DNA from: Promerops cafer
Taxonomy: Eukaryota > Chordata > Aves > Passeriformes > Nectariniidae
Direction of reading: 5' to 3'
Assembly: GCA_013398275.1 (NCBI GenBank)
Contig: VZSE01015287.1
Location: forward strand, 1,237,090 to 1,301,089
DNA length: 64,000 nt
A program made the position numbers and the translations under genes. Below are positions 41,264 through 52,571 of this stretch, in pieces. Each line of letters opens with the position of its first letter. Within the stretch, counting starts at the first letter, position 1. Under the pieces are notes generated by a model. It was not told the DNA's origin and ran no database searches. It saw nothing but the letters and a program-made list of their open reading frames with translations.

Positions 41264-42228
41264 GTGTCAGAGACTGAAATGGTTCATGCCATTGTTATGA
41301 AGGAGTTTTGCCCATTATAGCAAAAACTGTACAAAGAAGCTACAACCACTGAAGGCCACCCCTCCTTGAAGATGCCTGACTGGAACTTTGGACTGTGAGT
41401 TAAGCCACCTGAGGGAATTCACTATAAGAAACCATTGTTCAATCATCTCAGGTCTAGGGAAAATTAAACAAGGCTGAGGGAAAAGAATGCATCCACAAGA
41501 AAGCCAAATCCAGCAGAAAATCATACCTGGCTTGGTTTGGGGTGGGGGAGACCACAGCCCATAGAGGCCAGGTTTACACAGACTCACCTCTCCTGCAACG
41601 AAGTGGGGAGAAGGAGAGTTTTGGCATGGCATAACCTCAGATCAGAGGTGAACATCCATCCTTCATTACACAAACTGGCTCAGCTATGGAACCCCCAACC
41701 CCAGGAAGGCAACATCCATGGGACATTCATGTGCAAGGCAGCTGAGGACGTGTCATAATCCATCAAAGACCCCCAAAAGTGCTAACCAGACTCATTCCTT
41801 AGACCTTGTACCACAGGACTCCATGTGATGCAAAAGGATGCAAGAGACCCAGAGTCTGCTGCAAGAGATTGTGTCAAACTTGCCCCCACACAGGAGGGGT
41901 ATCTGGGCAATCCCACCTGGCCTGAACATATATTAACCCATTGGATTCTATGTTTTTTGGGGGGACCCTCACCACCAAGAAAACCAGGTGGAGAGAATCA
42001 ATGGACCATCATTGCGATCCATGGTGTGGTGATATTTGCTTTCATCTGTCGCGATCTTTTCTGTTCAACCCCCACATTTTCTATTTCTTTCTCTTCCTTT
42101 TTATCTCTCTCTTTCTCATATTCACTATTAAATAAAATCCATACTATTGACTTTGGCATATGGTCTCGTTTGCACCTTAATTCAGGCAGAGGCATTTTTA
42201 ATAACTTTAAAAACTGGACTGTAATGCA
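41264..42228 (+). mobile_element. Probable solo LTR of a passerine-type endogenous retrovirus
   Basis: The segment starts with TGTCAGAGACTGAAATGG. Its 3' part holds GGGGGGACCCTCACCACCAA, a long CT-rich stretch (about 42060-42125), ACTATTAAATAAAATCC with an AATAAA at 42131-42136, then GGCATATGGTCTCGTTTGCA and TTTTTAATAACTTTAAAAAC. This U3, polyadenylation signal, R/U5 order is typical of passerine retroviral LTRs as I know them. No gag, pol or env remnant was seen on either side, so it is called a solo LTR. Neither boundary nor a target-site duplication could be confirmed: the 5' edge rests on a TGT start and the 3' edge on a CA end. The 187-codon plus frame at 41825-42388 runs across it and is not a gene. 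Confidence 0.65.
42131..42136 (+). promoter_or_regulatory. Polyadenylation signal of the LTR
   Basis: AATAAA directly follows the CT-rich stretch and precedes the GGCATATGGTCTCG block, the expected place at the R region of this kind of LTR. Confidence 0.6.
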
Positions 42229-44016
42229 GGATAGGGGCAACGTATGTGATCCCACCTGTTTTAGCTCAAGCCCTGAAGCCTCAGACCTGCATCCACATGG
42301 AGCCAGCAGGAATCTTTCCTTCATCCCATCTGTTTGCTTGGGTTCAGCATCCTCAGCATGGCTTCAGAGCTTCTACACCAGCATTTAGCCAGGCTTGCAG
42401 CACTGCTTCATCCAAACATATAACCTCTTACACCAGCTGAGCAGTGAGATAACCCAGTGCAGACCTCAGAGTGATCCACTGGTGGCTTTTGATGTGACAA
42501 AGCTGCAGGGTATGGGCCAGTCTCCGAAAGAGCAGAACACAAAATCTGTATTTATATGAGCAAAGAAGATGATGACAAAATGCCAATCCCTTCTGAAAAG
42601 CCAATCTGATTGTTTGCTTTACAGAGAAGAATATTTTGTTTTGTGTAATCTTTGGCAGGAAGAAGAGAGAACAAGGGGAAAAAAACCCTCGAGTTCCTTC
42701 AGACTCAGTGAAAAGTGATTGGCTTTGGTTTGCTGACAGCTGCTGTCTGCTGGCAGACATGGGCTTACACAGGTTTGGTTTCTATGCTTCAGTATTTTGC
42801 AAAGCAAATACAAACAACTTGGACAGATTTATATGAATGAACTGAATCTGTTTTCTCCTGTTGGAATACTGAATTTTCTTTGGCTTTGGAATGAGGGAAG
42901 AAGGAACTGGACAAAATAGATGAGGAACAGTGAGAAGACACAAACCTTGAAGAATTAGGGAGGAATAAAATCCTAAAAAATTTTCCATCTACTTGCCACA
43001 CATGAGGATTACTTCTGACAAATTGGAGTAGAAGGAAGCAGACTAATTATAGCATGAAATTTAGCATTACATTTACTTTTTTGGTCAGTGACAAGACCAG
43101 AAAGATGGGCAGAATAATGTAGCATAATAAAGAGAACTACAGTATGTTATTATTATATTTAGAAAATATTGTGTTAACTTGTCCTGTTCTCTCAGTTCAG
43201 TTTGCTTGCTTTTGGCACATACTTATTTATTTCATATTGTATTTTGAGTATAGGACATCTGGAGGTTGTTCCATAGGATTTTTTCCTTTGAGGAAGCTCT
43301 GCTGTTGTAAAACCTCCTAGAGCCAGTGCTTCTTGTGCTGGACCTGCATTGCCTGGTTTAAGTTCAGCCTTGGGGTTAAAACACATGGAGGTGAGGACGA
43401 GCATGTGGCACCCAGGCTTTTCTGTGAGCAAATTCCCAGGGGAATTCTGTTGCTGAGGGAATTTGGAGAGGTGGGAACCAGCACAGATCATCTGCATCTG
43501 TAGGCAGACAGTGGATGTCATGGGAGCAAAGTGAAACACATGCTTGGAAAATTCTTTGGAAACCAGCCATATTCAGGACATAAAGAATGATTTATATTTA
43601 CAATTTCATTGTGGAAAATAAATCCACTAGTTAACTCTCTGATTAGTTTTTCTTTCCAGAAAAACAGGGAGTTTTCTGACTAAAGAAGTAAAGATCTCTC
43701 ATGGAAAAGGAGCACTGTACTGGAGTGTGTTATATTTTTATTTTAGGTGCTGTTCATCTATATTATCCTTGAAATTGCTAATAAAGCTGGTAACCCCAGA
43801 CCAGTGTGGATTACAGTACTCTTGCTCCTTATGAGCACTTACATTCCCTTACCAAAGCAGTATGACAATTGTTTTCTAATCCAGTGCAAATGGAGTTGCT
43901 ATTCCACATTTAAAGGGTCGTTTGTACATGTTCTCTTTTGGTCTTCATCTTTCCCTGCCTCTTCAGACTAGTTTTTCTTCCAGCTTAGCTTGGAAGTTTT
44001 CAAGCTTTTAGGCATG

Positions 44017-44017
<1 letters not shown>
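42229..44017. other. Non-coding DNA with scattered unrecognised frames
   Basis: Several short overlapping frames lie on both strands between 42246 and 43570 (up to 115 codons on the minus strand at 43192-43539). They overlap one another in different frames and match nothing known. The stretch is moderately less AT-rich up to about 43560. Confidence 0.5.

Positions 44018-44047
<30 letters not shown>
44018..44047. repeat. Poly-T run (T30)
   Basis: Thirty uninterrupted T residues on the plus strand, 136 bases before the left arm of the inverted duplication. Confidence 0.95.
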
Positions 44048-44153
44048 CTTTAATTCCACATTTGATTTCCTGAAATATACTTTTTCTATTACAATATTTC
44101 CCTGAAATATAGCTATTTATTTATTTTAAAAATATCAATAGGGGCATGCCGAT

Positions 44154-44180
44154 GATAATAATAATAATAATAATAATAAT
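44154..44180. repeat. (ATA)n trinucleotide microsatellite
   Basis: About nine units of ATA/AAT, ending with G at 44181. It directly abuts the outer edge of the left arm of the inverted duplication, which suggests a link with how that structure arose. Confidence 0.9.
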
Positions 44181-44183
44181 GTT

Positions 44184-44449
44184 TTATATTGCTGAATGCA
44201 ACTTACACCTTAGGTATATTGTAGGTTTGATTCCCCAAAGAAAACACAGGGTCTATTAAGATATTTATAAGTGCTGCCAACTCTGAACTTGTAAAGTCAA
44301 TAAATTTGATACTGTTATACACAAATATTATCTTTAAAACTTCTGTCCTTCCAGATGAAGGTAGTGGAAGGCTCTTGCTTCTTCACAAAGGTATATCTAA
44401 TTGCTTTACTTCTTAGCTTTGTTTGCATGCAGTCTGAATTACAATGACT
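44184..44449 (+). repeat. Inverted duplication, left arm (266 bp)
   Basis: The reverse complement of this arm matches 45177-45436. Comparing base by base, 44207-44449 is identical to the other arm over 243 positions. The left arm then has 6 extra bases (around CTTACA in GCAACTTACACCTTAGG), and another 16 bases match out to 44184. Pairing stops at 44450/45176 on the inside and at 44183/45437 on the outside. The arm has no recognised transposon motif, and no target-site duplication flanks the outer ends. Confidence 0.97.
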
Positions 44450-45176
44450 GCTCATTAGTTGCATTTAAACATAAAGACCATGATTACCACACCTTACCAG
44501 GAGGAAGAAAACTCTGTATGAGGAAAAGAACTCAACCCAGTCTTTCAACTCTTTTTCAGCCTCCTGCCACTGTGAAAAGATAATCTCTGCTTATTTTTTC
44601 AGCAAATGTCAAACATGTCATCTCTGTTTATAGATGAATGGATTTGAGTCTTGAAATGTTTATTCTAAGACTCTGTCAGTGGATGATTTTATCCTTTGGT
44701 AGTCTGTTGCAAAGAGATGGTACTCCCTTTACAAATCTGAATGAAGCGATGAAGAAAAATTTGTAAAAGATTGAGACTGGATTGCAGCTTTGAGCGTTAT
44801 CTGAGTTGGGTTTTGTGGATTTGTAAAACTGCATTATATCCCATTGTGGGAAAGGTGAGGTGCATAAAGTGTAAATGTAACTTCTATTGACTCTAAACAG
44901 TGGAAAGAAGGGAAGAGTGAAAATGGAGAGTTGAGCAGTGTGAAACAAATATATTTGGTGAATTATTTTTCAAAAAATGTACCAAATGACATATTATAAA
45001 ACACTGTAAAAAGTGCAAATGAATAAAAATTGTTTAATATAAGCAAGTATAAACACATGCTTCTAGAGAAAATGTGTTCAGTGATGAAAAACTAAGGAAA
45101 ATTAACAGAATGTGAATGTGAAAATAACATGTTCAAGTCAGATTAATAAGGATCCCTTCAATATGTCCACACACAA
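44450..45176. other. Spacer of the inverted duplication (727 bp)
   Basis: The spacer is unique AT-rich sequence. A 90-codon minus frame at 44676-44948 is open but unrecognised. No transposase, RNA gene or repeat is visible, so a simple reading as a DNA transposon with long terminal inverted repeats is not supported. Confidence 0.6.
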
Positions 45177-45436
45177 AGTCATTGTAATTCAGACTGCATG
45201 CAAACAAAGCTAAGAAGTAAAGCAATTAGATATACCTTTGTGAAGAAGCAAGAGCCTTCCACTACCTTCATCTGGAAGGACAGAAGTTTTAAAGATAATA
45301 TTTGTGTATAACAGTATCAAATTTATTGACTTTACAAGTTCAGAGTTGGCAGCACTTATAAATATCTTAATAGACCCTGTGTTTTCTTTGGGGAATCAAA
45401 CCTACAATATACCTAAGGTTGCATTCAGCAATATAA
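45177..45436 (-). repeat. Inverted duplication, right arm (260 bp)
   Basis: This is the reverse complement of 44184-44449, identical over a 243-bp core and 6 bases shorter near its outer end. Beyond 45436 the sequence (GATAAAGCCC) is unrelated to the (ATA)n microsatellite that flanks the left arm. Confidence 0.97.
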
Positions 45437-47053
45437 GATAAAGCCCTTCAGGAACTGCCCTCTGCTGCTTTTCTTGTGCCACATCTCTGGAGAATGCTTT
45501 CTGTTGCTACCACTCCTGGTGGTCAGGTGCTTCTGCAGTGACATGGCCATTGCTAGGGCAAGGCAGGGGACTTAGCAGAAAAAGCATCTTCTGCTGTGAA
45601 AACAAACCATTCATTCCCTTGTGAACACAAATCCAGGAAATTTGTCTCCCAAGGGCTGGCTAATTTTATCTATATCCTTGAGACAGTAGCATTTAGTTTT
45701 GCCTGCCCTCCTCCTAAAATGCCTTGAGCAGGCTTTGCCTCTGGCTGTTGTTCTGTGCCCAGAGTTACTAGAGTTTAGACAGAAGTTACTGCTCAGTTCA
45801 AAGGCTCCTGAATTTATTAGAAATGAATTACTAAATTGATGTTTGGTTTTAATGTGCTATGCTGAGTATGTGACATCAATATGTTCAATCTTCTGTTATT
45901 AAAGACTAAACTGCAAAACCATAGATATAAAATAATTACATGGGTTAGCATTTTTGTCATTGAGAATTAGTATCACTGCTGCTAGTATTTGCAAATTATT
46001 CAAAATTTCAAGATACTTTTTGTCCTTCCTCCAGAAGATGTGGAGTTCCATAATTAAACTCAACACAAATTTGAACACACTTGCAGATATAGAGGTTTTC
46101 GTAAGATCTCTTTAACACATAAATTTAATTCACCATACTATTCGAAAAAAATGCATTCTCCTCCTTTTTAAGACATAACTAGTGACATTCAAATAATTTT
46201 TCTTTGAAATAGTCTATCTCAAAATAAATGTTGATTTGAAGAAAGTGAACCTTTTCACAACACAAGCTTAGTTCTGAGCATATCTTTCTTTTTGATTTTC
46301 CATTAAGAATTTCCCATCTTAAAATTTAAACCTTTTTGAGCAGAAGTAACACGTAGACATTGGGACCAGAGCAAAAGTGAAGCCAGAGAGATTCTGGAAA
46401 GTTCCAAGGTAAGAAAGTATCTCATGGTCGGAGAGGAGGAGCTGTGTCTTCAAGGCAGAGATTGAAGTTCACCTTAGAGAGGAAAACATCTGCAAGGATG
46501 GACTGTGTGGGATATTCCCTGCACACCAATATGTTTGAAGCGTATCCCTTGGTGCTTATCAAAAAAGAATATTTAAACCAGAATATTTCAAAACAAGGGA
46601 AGCACTATGGAAAGATAATTAACAGAAACAGTCCAGTAAAAATAGATAAAAATTATAAGTATGAAATTGGGAATGAGATAAATTATTACAGTATGTTGTC
46701 TGGTGCCACTGATTCTATCCTATTCTGTCCTCTTGACGTAAGTCAAAACCTGTCAAAGTTTGAAGTCAGATGGCAGAGTTTTGATGTTTCTTTAATGTTA
46801 ACACTGCTACTGTAAAATTAACAAACACATGCAAATCCACTCTTATGACAGTTTTGATTTCCTTTATTTGTACAGCAAGTGACTTTTCTAAGCTAGTCCC
46901 AAGACTATGTATCTTTACTTGATTTCACATAGACAATTTACTGGTGTCAGCCATGGTATGCACTGCCTATGCGTCCTGTAGCAGGCGTACTTGTACTGAA
47001 GCAATATTCCCTGTTGAAACTTGTTTTGTTTTGTATTAAAAGATCATTCTGCA
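45437..47053. other. Non-coding DNA; possible body of a retrocopy at its right end
   Basis: No known gene was recognised. A 123-codon plus frame at 46444-46815 lies about 240 bases upstream of an AATAAA and A run at 47054-47106, so it might belong to a retroposed transcript. Its sequence resembles no family I know, and no flanking duplication was found. Confidence 0.4.
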
Positions 47054-47106
47054 AATAAATAACAAGATTGAATTTTCAGCTAAAAAAAAAAAAAAAGAGT
47101 TGTATT
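47054..47106 (+). other. AATAAA followed by an A15 run (retrocopy-like tail)
   Basis: AATAAA at 47054-47059 is followed 32 bases later by 15 uninterrupted A (47092-47106). This spacing fits the end of a polyadenylated transcript copied into the genome. The upstream body is unrecognised, and the sequence after the A run (GAGTTGTATTT) was not found upstream as a target-site duplication, so a chance A run remains possible. Confidence 0.3.
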
Positions 47107-50100
47107 TCAATGCTTAATTTAGATTAAATGAAAAAAAAATTAAAAAAACCACATTGTGATTAGATTGACCCAAAATGGGGGTTTACTTAGCATGCTTATA
47201 AAAAACTGGAGAAAAATTCACTTTGTTTCATATCAAAATATTTGTGAAAGTTCATTGGATCTGAAGGTGCACTATTTAAATCATTGTTTTGTTCGGTGCT
47301 AGACCAAAACTCATCACAGGGCTTTTTCACCCCAAACACAAAAGCATCTTAAATGTGAAAGGTCTTATGGATCATTATGACCTTTTTCTCTAACCTGCCA
47401 CCTCGAGTGTTATTAGTCAGAGCTAGGTGCAGGAGTGCCTGTTGCTGCTGCCTGGGATGGAGTCTGACTCACTGCTGCAGAGCTGCCATTGTGGCACAGA
47501 AGACTGGCCTTCAAATGAACACAATTTAATGCTTGTTTCTCTGTTTTAAGCCCAAAGAATAATAATTTCTATATATTCAAACACTTATCCATAACTGTTG
47601 GTTTAATAAAAGAGATTTCTTCTCCCACAGAAATATTTTTGCTTATTTTACCATCACAGTTTAAACAGCACAAACAGTAAGAATCAGGCCTGTCTGTGAT
47701 ATATGTGTTTTCCCAGGTGGGTAGGTCCACTAAAACACAGGCCTGTAGACCTGTGTCTCTGCTTTACACCTCAACTCTTTTGAAATCTGTTTTACCTGTG
47801 ACTCAAGTTTCTGCTAGACTAGCCCTTAAGGGACAAAAACATTTTGCTCTGTCTCTTATGAAGTGTGGCAATATGGGCCCATTCTCAGCATTAAGAGGTT
47901 GTTGGAGACGTTCAAATACCACACATAATCTGGATGCAATGGCATTTTAATGCAAGCAGCAGCGATCTGTTTGTCTACCTGTGACAAGAACTGGAGTAAA
48001 CAAGTGAGTTATGTGACTCATTTTGAACAGTCACTCTAATGGAAATGTGAGCAGCAATCAACCAAGTACCAGGCATTTCTACTCAAGAGCTCTACAGGTC
48101 TTTTTCCAATCAATCAAAAATAAACATATTAAACTAACATTGTGTATTCTGCCTTGAAATGTTTCAGTAAAAATGCACCGCACATACCGGATACCTGAGT
48201 CTGTACTGAAATAAACCAAGGATCTGAAGTACAAAGACAAAAAATATAGAGAAAAGTTACTGTATTAATGTAAAGGAGAAAATCAGCCCATTTGAGAGTG
48301 AGAGAACCCAAACCTACCTGAACTCTGCCTGTACCTGCTTGTGTACCCTGAGCACTCCTTTCTATCTCCCTCTATGCAACTATCTCATATATTTCTTGTC
48401 ACTTTCTTCAATAAAACCATTTAACCTTGAAGTTCATCTCATGGCTAGACCATTCCCCAGGGAAGGGGCTGGACTGATGATGGATCTACTCCAGTGTGTT
48501 TTCTGATGGCCAGCACGCAGGACTTTGGGGCTTCTCCCCTGTGACCCCTCAGTCTTTCCAGAACCAGTGCAGAGCCTCACGTGTGTATTCAGGCTTTACA
48601 TGAGAAAATCTAAGAAAATGACACACTGAGTTGCTTAGCTTACAGGTGCCTCTGTTCACTATTGACTCACAGCTGCCTGAAAAAAGTCACAACTGTTAAC
48701 ATTAATAAATGTTTGGTGCATGCAGGGAAATCACACAATTTATTGCAATGAAATAAAAATTGTAAAAGCTTTATTCCCTTTGGAAGCAGACAGAGGGTCA
48801 GTGAATATTTATAACTAAGGAGCAAATAATCTTCTTGTCACACCCTTCACATTCACAAGGAATGATTGCCTAGGAGATTTCAGTTAATGTCAACAAAATC
48901 GCCTTGTACATTATAATTTTCTCTAGGCATTACATATATGAAGAATAGTGAGACCTGTTACAATTCAGAAAAAACACAAGATTATAGAAACTAAAACCTA
49001 CCATATGAAATTAATGTTATTAACAATATTTTGAATTAATCTAAAGGTACACAATTCTTGATACATTATAGAGTTTATAAAATCAGACTACATTTGGTTT
49101 CATATGCAATTTTTAATGTTTTTATTAATTTGTGTCTCTCACACTTTCTGCTTTTTACTTTTGGATTATATATTTATACATGTAAAGACAGAGAAATGGT
49201 TTTCCCTATTCTATAGTTCTGTGCAATTTAAGCCTGATAGATATTCTGAGGTAGCTTTCCAAAATATCTCTATTAAATGGCCTATTGATCCCTACAGTTG
49301 TAAATACCCACAGCACATTCATTTAGCAGGAATGTAATTTAGTTAGAAAAATTAAAATTGTTAAATGATCCATCTGGAAATGAGTGTCTTCTTGCCAAAG
49401 CACCATTTGGGATACATTCTATCCAGTCTGGCCCGAGTCACTGACACTATAAAAACAGCCCAGGGAGTGTATTCATTTTAAGATGTTATATATTATGTCA
49501 CCAAATTAGTCACAGTATCATTCATCTCCAAACATAATTGGGAACCATGAAATGTAACTGTACCATGGCCCAGCTGGGTAGCTGAGGAATCTTTGTACAG
49601 AGTGAGAATAGCTCTAATCCAGCATTCAAGGCAGTCTGCCTGACTCCCATTGAGACCAACATCTGGATTTTCTGAACCTCAAGTGCGCCACCTGCCCCTG
49701 ATAATCTCTGCTTGTTCTTGTGTTTGTATATGATTAATGTGCATAAAATGTTTGCAGGATCCTACAATACCTGGTAGTAAGAGAAATATTCTGGCATTGC
49801 TATATTAAATATTGCTGTTACAAATATCTGTGAAGTCTAATTTTGCTTACTCCTGAAGTCAGCTTTTGATTTTGTTGCAATGTGTCATGAGGTACATTGA
49901 AATTTAGATCCAACCACAGTGTACCTCTTTGAAGTCAACTTCTAAAAGTTTAATTAATGAAAACAGAATGATTCACCCGTGAGAGTCATAGTGCAAATCT
50001 AAGCCAGTTTTTCAGGCCACTTTACAAAGGCTTGATGGCCAGCTAGAAATCTGGGAACTCCCAGTCAGTCATTCATGAAATTTCTCAAACGGTTTCTCAG

Positions 50101-52015
50101 AAGTGCTCAGAAGCTGCCTGGAATGACAATGTACTTCCATTGACATGCTCATGATGAAAGACAAAGGGGTTTTTTTAAACTGTATTTTTGGAATAGTGCT
50201 GGCCCTGCCTCCAAACTTCACTCTGGGAGCATAACTGGCTGGAGGCGATCTTTCTTATGCATGAGATGAGAAAGTTTAGGTGAGACAGCAGTTTCAAAGG
50301 GTATATTCCTTCCAAGTGACACTAGAGATCCCTTAGGAGTACCACAGGGGAAAATCTTGGGATGCCAGGGGAAAAAAAAATCAGGGACAGATTCAGGGAG
50401 GCAGTGGTCACATGCAGAAGCCCCTAAGCTGGAGCTGTAACCTTTTTGCAGTAACTGTAGAGTCCTCATGCTGAATTTGACGATGATCGGTGATTCCTTC
50501 TTGCCACTGACCACCAGGCAACTCCTATTGTGGCTCACATATCAAGGTTGCAAACAGCTTTCCATGAGAGCTGGGAAAAGGAATAATTTTACCCCAGTGA
50601 GCTCTTGCTCCAACAGCCAGGAATCTACAAGGGGATGTGAATTAAAGCAAGAGATTTCTCTTCTACACAAAGGTGAAATTTATGCTGTAGCCAGAAATTG
50701 TACCAAGCACTGGAGTTAGAAAGAGAGCTGGAGCAACGTTTTAAGGTTGCTGAGACACTACAATTCTCACTTCACTTTGTGATTAGACATAGGTTTTGGG
50801 CTATCTCATGAGCTGTAATAATATTTTGCAGTGCAATCAGGCAGAGGAAAAAAAGCAGTGCACTCCCAATTACCTGCAGGAGCTCTTTATGTTCATTCTA
50901 TGTTAACACAGCAGGTTGCTGCTTCAGTCTTTCATTCGTGTTCTAAGCTGCTGACAAACCAAAAATTTGAGATGTGTTTGAGAAGGAAAGTTTATGTGCT
51001 GAAAACTCAGTTTATTTAAAAGTTAAAATAGAAACCAAGCTTAGAAACAATCTGTGAGTTGCAGGTAGTACTGCAAATGATTCTGCAGAATTACCATAAT
51101 TTCCCTTCCCAGGTGCTCCTTTTTACTGTAGGACACATAGCTGTAAGGCATCTATAACTGTAAAAGGTAAAACTGGTATATTCTGAAGAGATCAAAGCTA
51201 TAGAGCACCTTCAGTACTTTTCAAAGATTTTATGCCCACGAGACTAAACCATGTTAAAGCAATTTCTCTGCAAAAACATGTGCTCAGTTAATCTCTGTCC
51301 AGGACAGTTTACAGACCATGGAAATAGCAACACAGACTCTTTAATCTGACAAAACATAGATTCTTTTGTACAAGCTCAATTCTTTTGTAGGCTGGAGACG
51401 GTTGGGGAGAACTTGGGTGAATAACAAAGAGATTTCCTCTCTTGCTTGAAAGTAGAGAAAGAAAGGATCAAAAGACTGACAGGAAGTGGGCAAATATTTG
51501 GGCTGTGATTGCTAATGTTATCATTACAAAATTCCTTTACCTTTATTTTTAAAGGAGGACATCTCTCTTTTCCCATGCAATGACCTGCTACAATTTGTTG
51601 GGTTGGGAATATGACCTTGCTCAGCAGAACACTGTGTTTTGTCACTGAAGTGAACGGCAAAACTGCAGAAATTACTTGAAAGGAACAAGATAAACCAAGG
51701 AAAATAAAAAAATTAAAGTAAAATTTACTTTCCATAAGAAATTTCTATATCATTTTAGCATGATTTTAATTAATAATTCTTTCTTTTGTTTAATGCACAT
51801 TCATTAAATATACCTATATCATCACATTAAACATTATGAATTATTATCAGTTATGTATATGAATGACAAGTGTAAACTTTTGTCAGCTACTTGGGGTTTA
51901 TCTCAACTTTCCTGAACACAGGGGTATTCACAATACTTTCTTTTAATAAAATATGGAGAAAAAGTACGTGAGCGAGAGAACAAAGTTAATGCTTGCTATG
52001 CATTAGGGAACACAG
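47107..52015. other. AT-rich gene-free DNA
   Basis: No supported gene. A stretch near 48300-48480 has pyrimidine-rich sequence, then TTCAATAAAACC and a more GC-rich part, faintly like an old LTR, but with no defined ends. The frames at 50218-50538 (minus) and 51376-51735 (minus, 119 codons) are unrecognised. Confidence 0.5.
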
Positions 52016-52170
52016 TATCAAAGAATTTTTTGGAAAAAAACCTTTAAGAACATCGATTCTAACCACTAACCAAGTACTGACAAGTCCACCACTGAACTAT
52101 GCCCCTAAGTGCATCTGTATATCTTTCAAATACCTCCAGGGAGGTCACTTGAGCACGTCCCTGCAGTGAC
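52016..52170 (-). mobile_element. CR1 LINE 3' fragment
   Basis: The plus strand reads ACCTTTAAGAACATCGATTC, AACCACTAACCAAGTACTGA, CAAGTCCACCACTGAACTAT and AAATACCTCCAGGGAGG, the ordered complement of a CR1 3' end as seen in other bird CR1 copies. The terminal repeat has decayed to ATCAAAGAATTTTTTGG. Only about 155 bp remains, so the copy is heavily 5' truncated and old. Confidence 0.85.
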
Positions 52171-52448
52171 ATTATCTGGCCATTCATAATGCTTCTATTT
52201 TCTTTTCAGATCACTTCCTCTTCATAACCCTGTTTGTAGAAATTAACACCAGTGCATAAATTAACCTGCAGTGATTTTTGCTAGGCCTACAAATTGGCCA
52301 GGTGAGAACATTCCAGTGAAAAAAGGGGAAATGTACATTTACCTTTGGGTAAGGAAATTGTACAAAATACCACATCTGATTAGAGCCATTATGGCCAAAA
52401 GGTAGCAAGATAGGCAAAATATTAGTGTGTTAGACTCTCTTCAAGTAT
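52171..52448. other. Unique spacer between CR1 and repeat copy B
   Basis: No gene or repeat recognised. It contains a 68-codon minus frame (52211-52417) that matches nothing known. Confidence 0.5.
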
Positions 52449-52571
52449 CTATTTATATTTTATGGACCACTTAGATGGAGGACAGGGTTTACTCCTCAGT
52501 CTTACTGTACCCATCAGTCCATCTCCAAATTGCATGTTTTTGTAGCACCTGGCACAGAACTGTGAGTCTAA
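52449..52571. repeat. Unnamed dispersed repeat, copy B
   Basis: Same-orientation partner of 40992-41115, with about 87 percent identity over the ungapped core. Flanks are unrelated to those of copy A: here it is followed by TCCACAGAAATT, there by GTGGGGCCATGG. The near-equal ends of both copies suggest a defined unit of about 123 bp. Confidence 0.85.

Noticed and set aside
41825..42388. Longest open frame in the window (187 codons, plus)
   Set aside because: It runs through the CT-rich and polyadenylation part of the probable LTR and into flanking DNA, so it crosses functional boundaries and has no recognisable domain.
44018..44047. T30 run as a minus-strand retrocopy tail
   Set aside because: The adjacent bases show no polyadenylation signal complement at a suitable distance.
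44184..45436. Reading the inverted duplication as a DNA transposon with long terminal inverted repeats
   Set aside because: No transposase, no known terminal motif and no target-site duplication were found at the outer ends.
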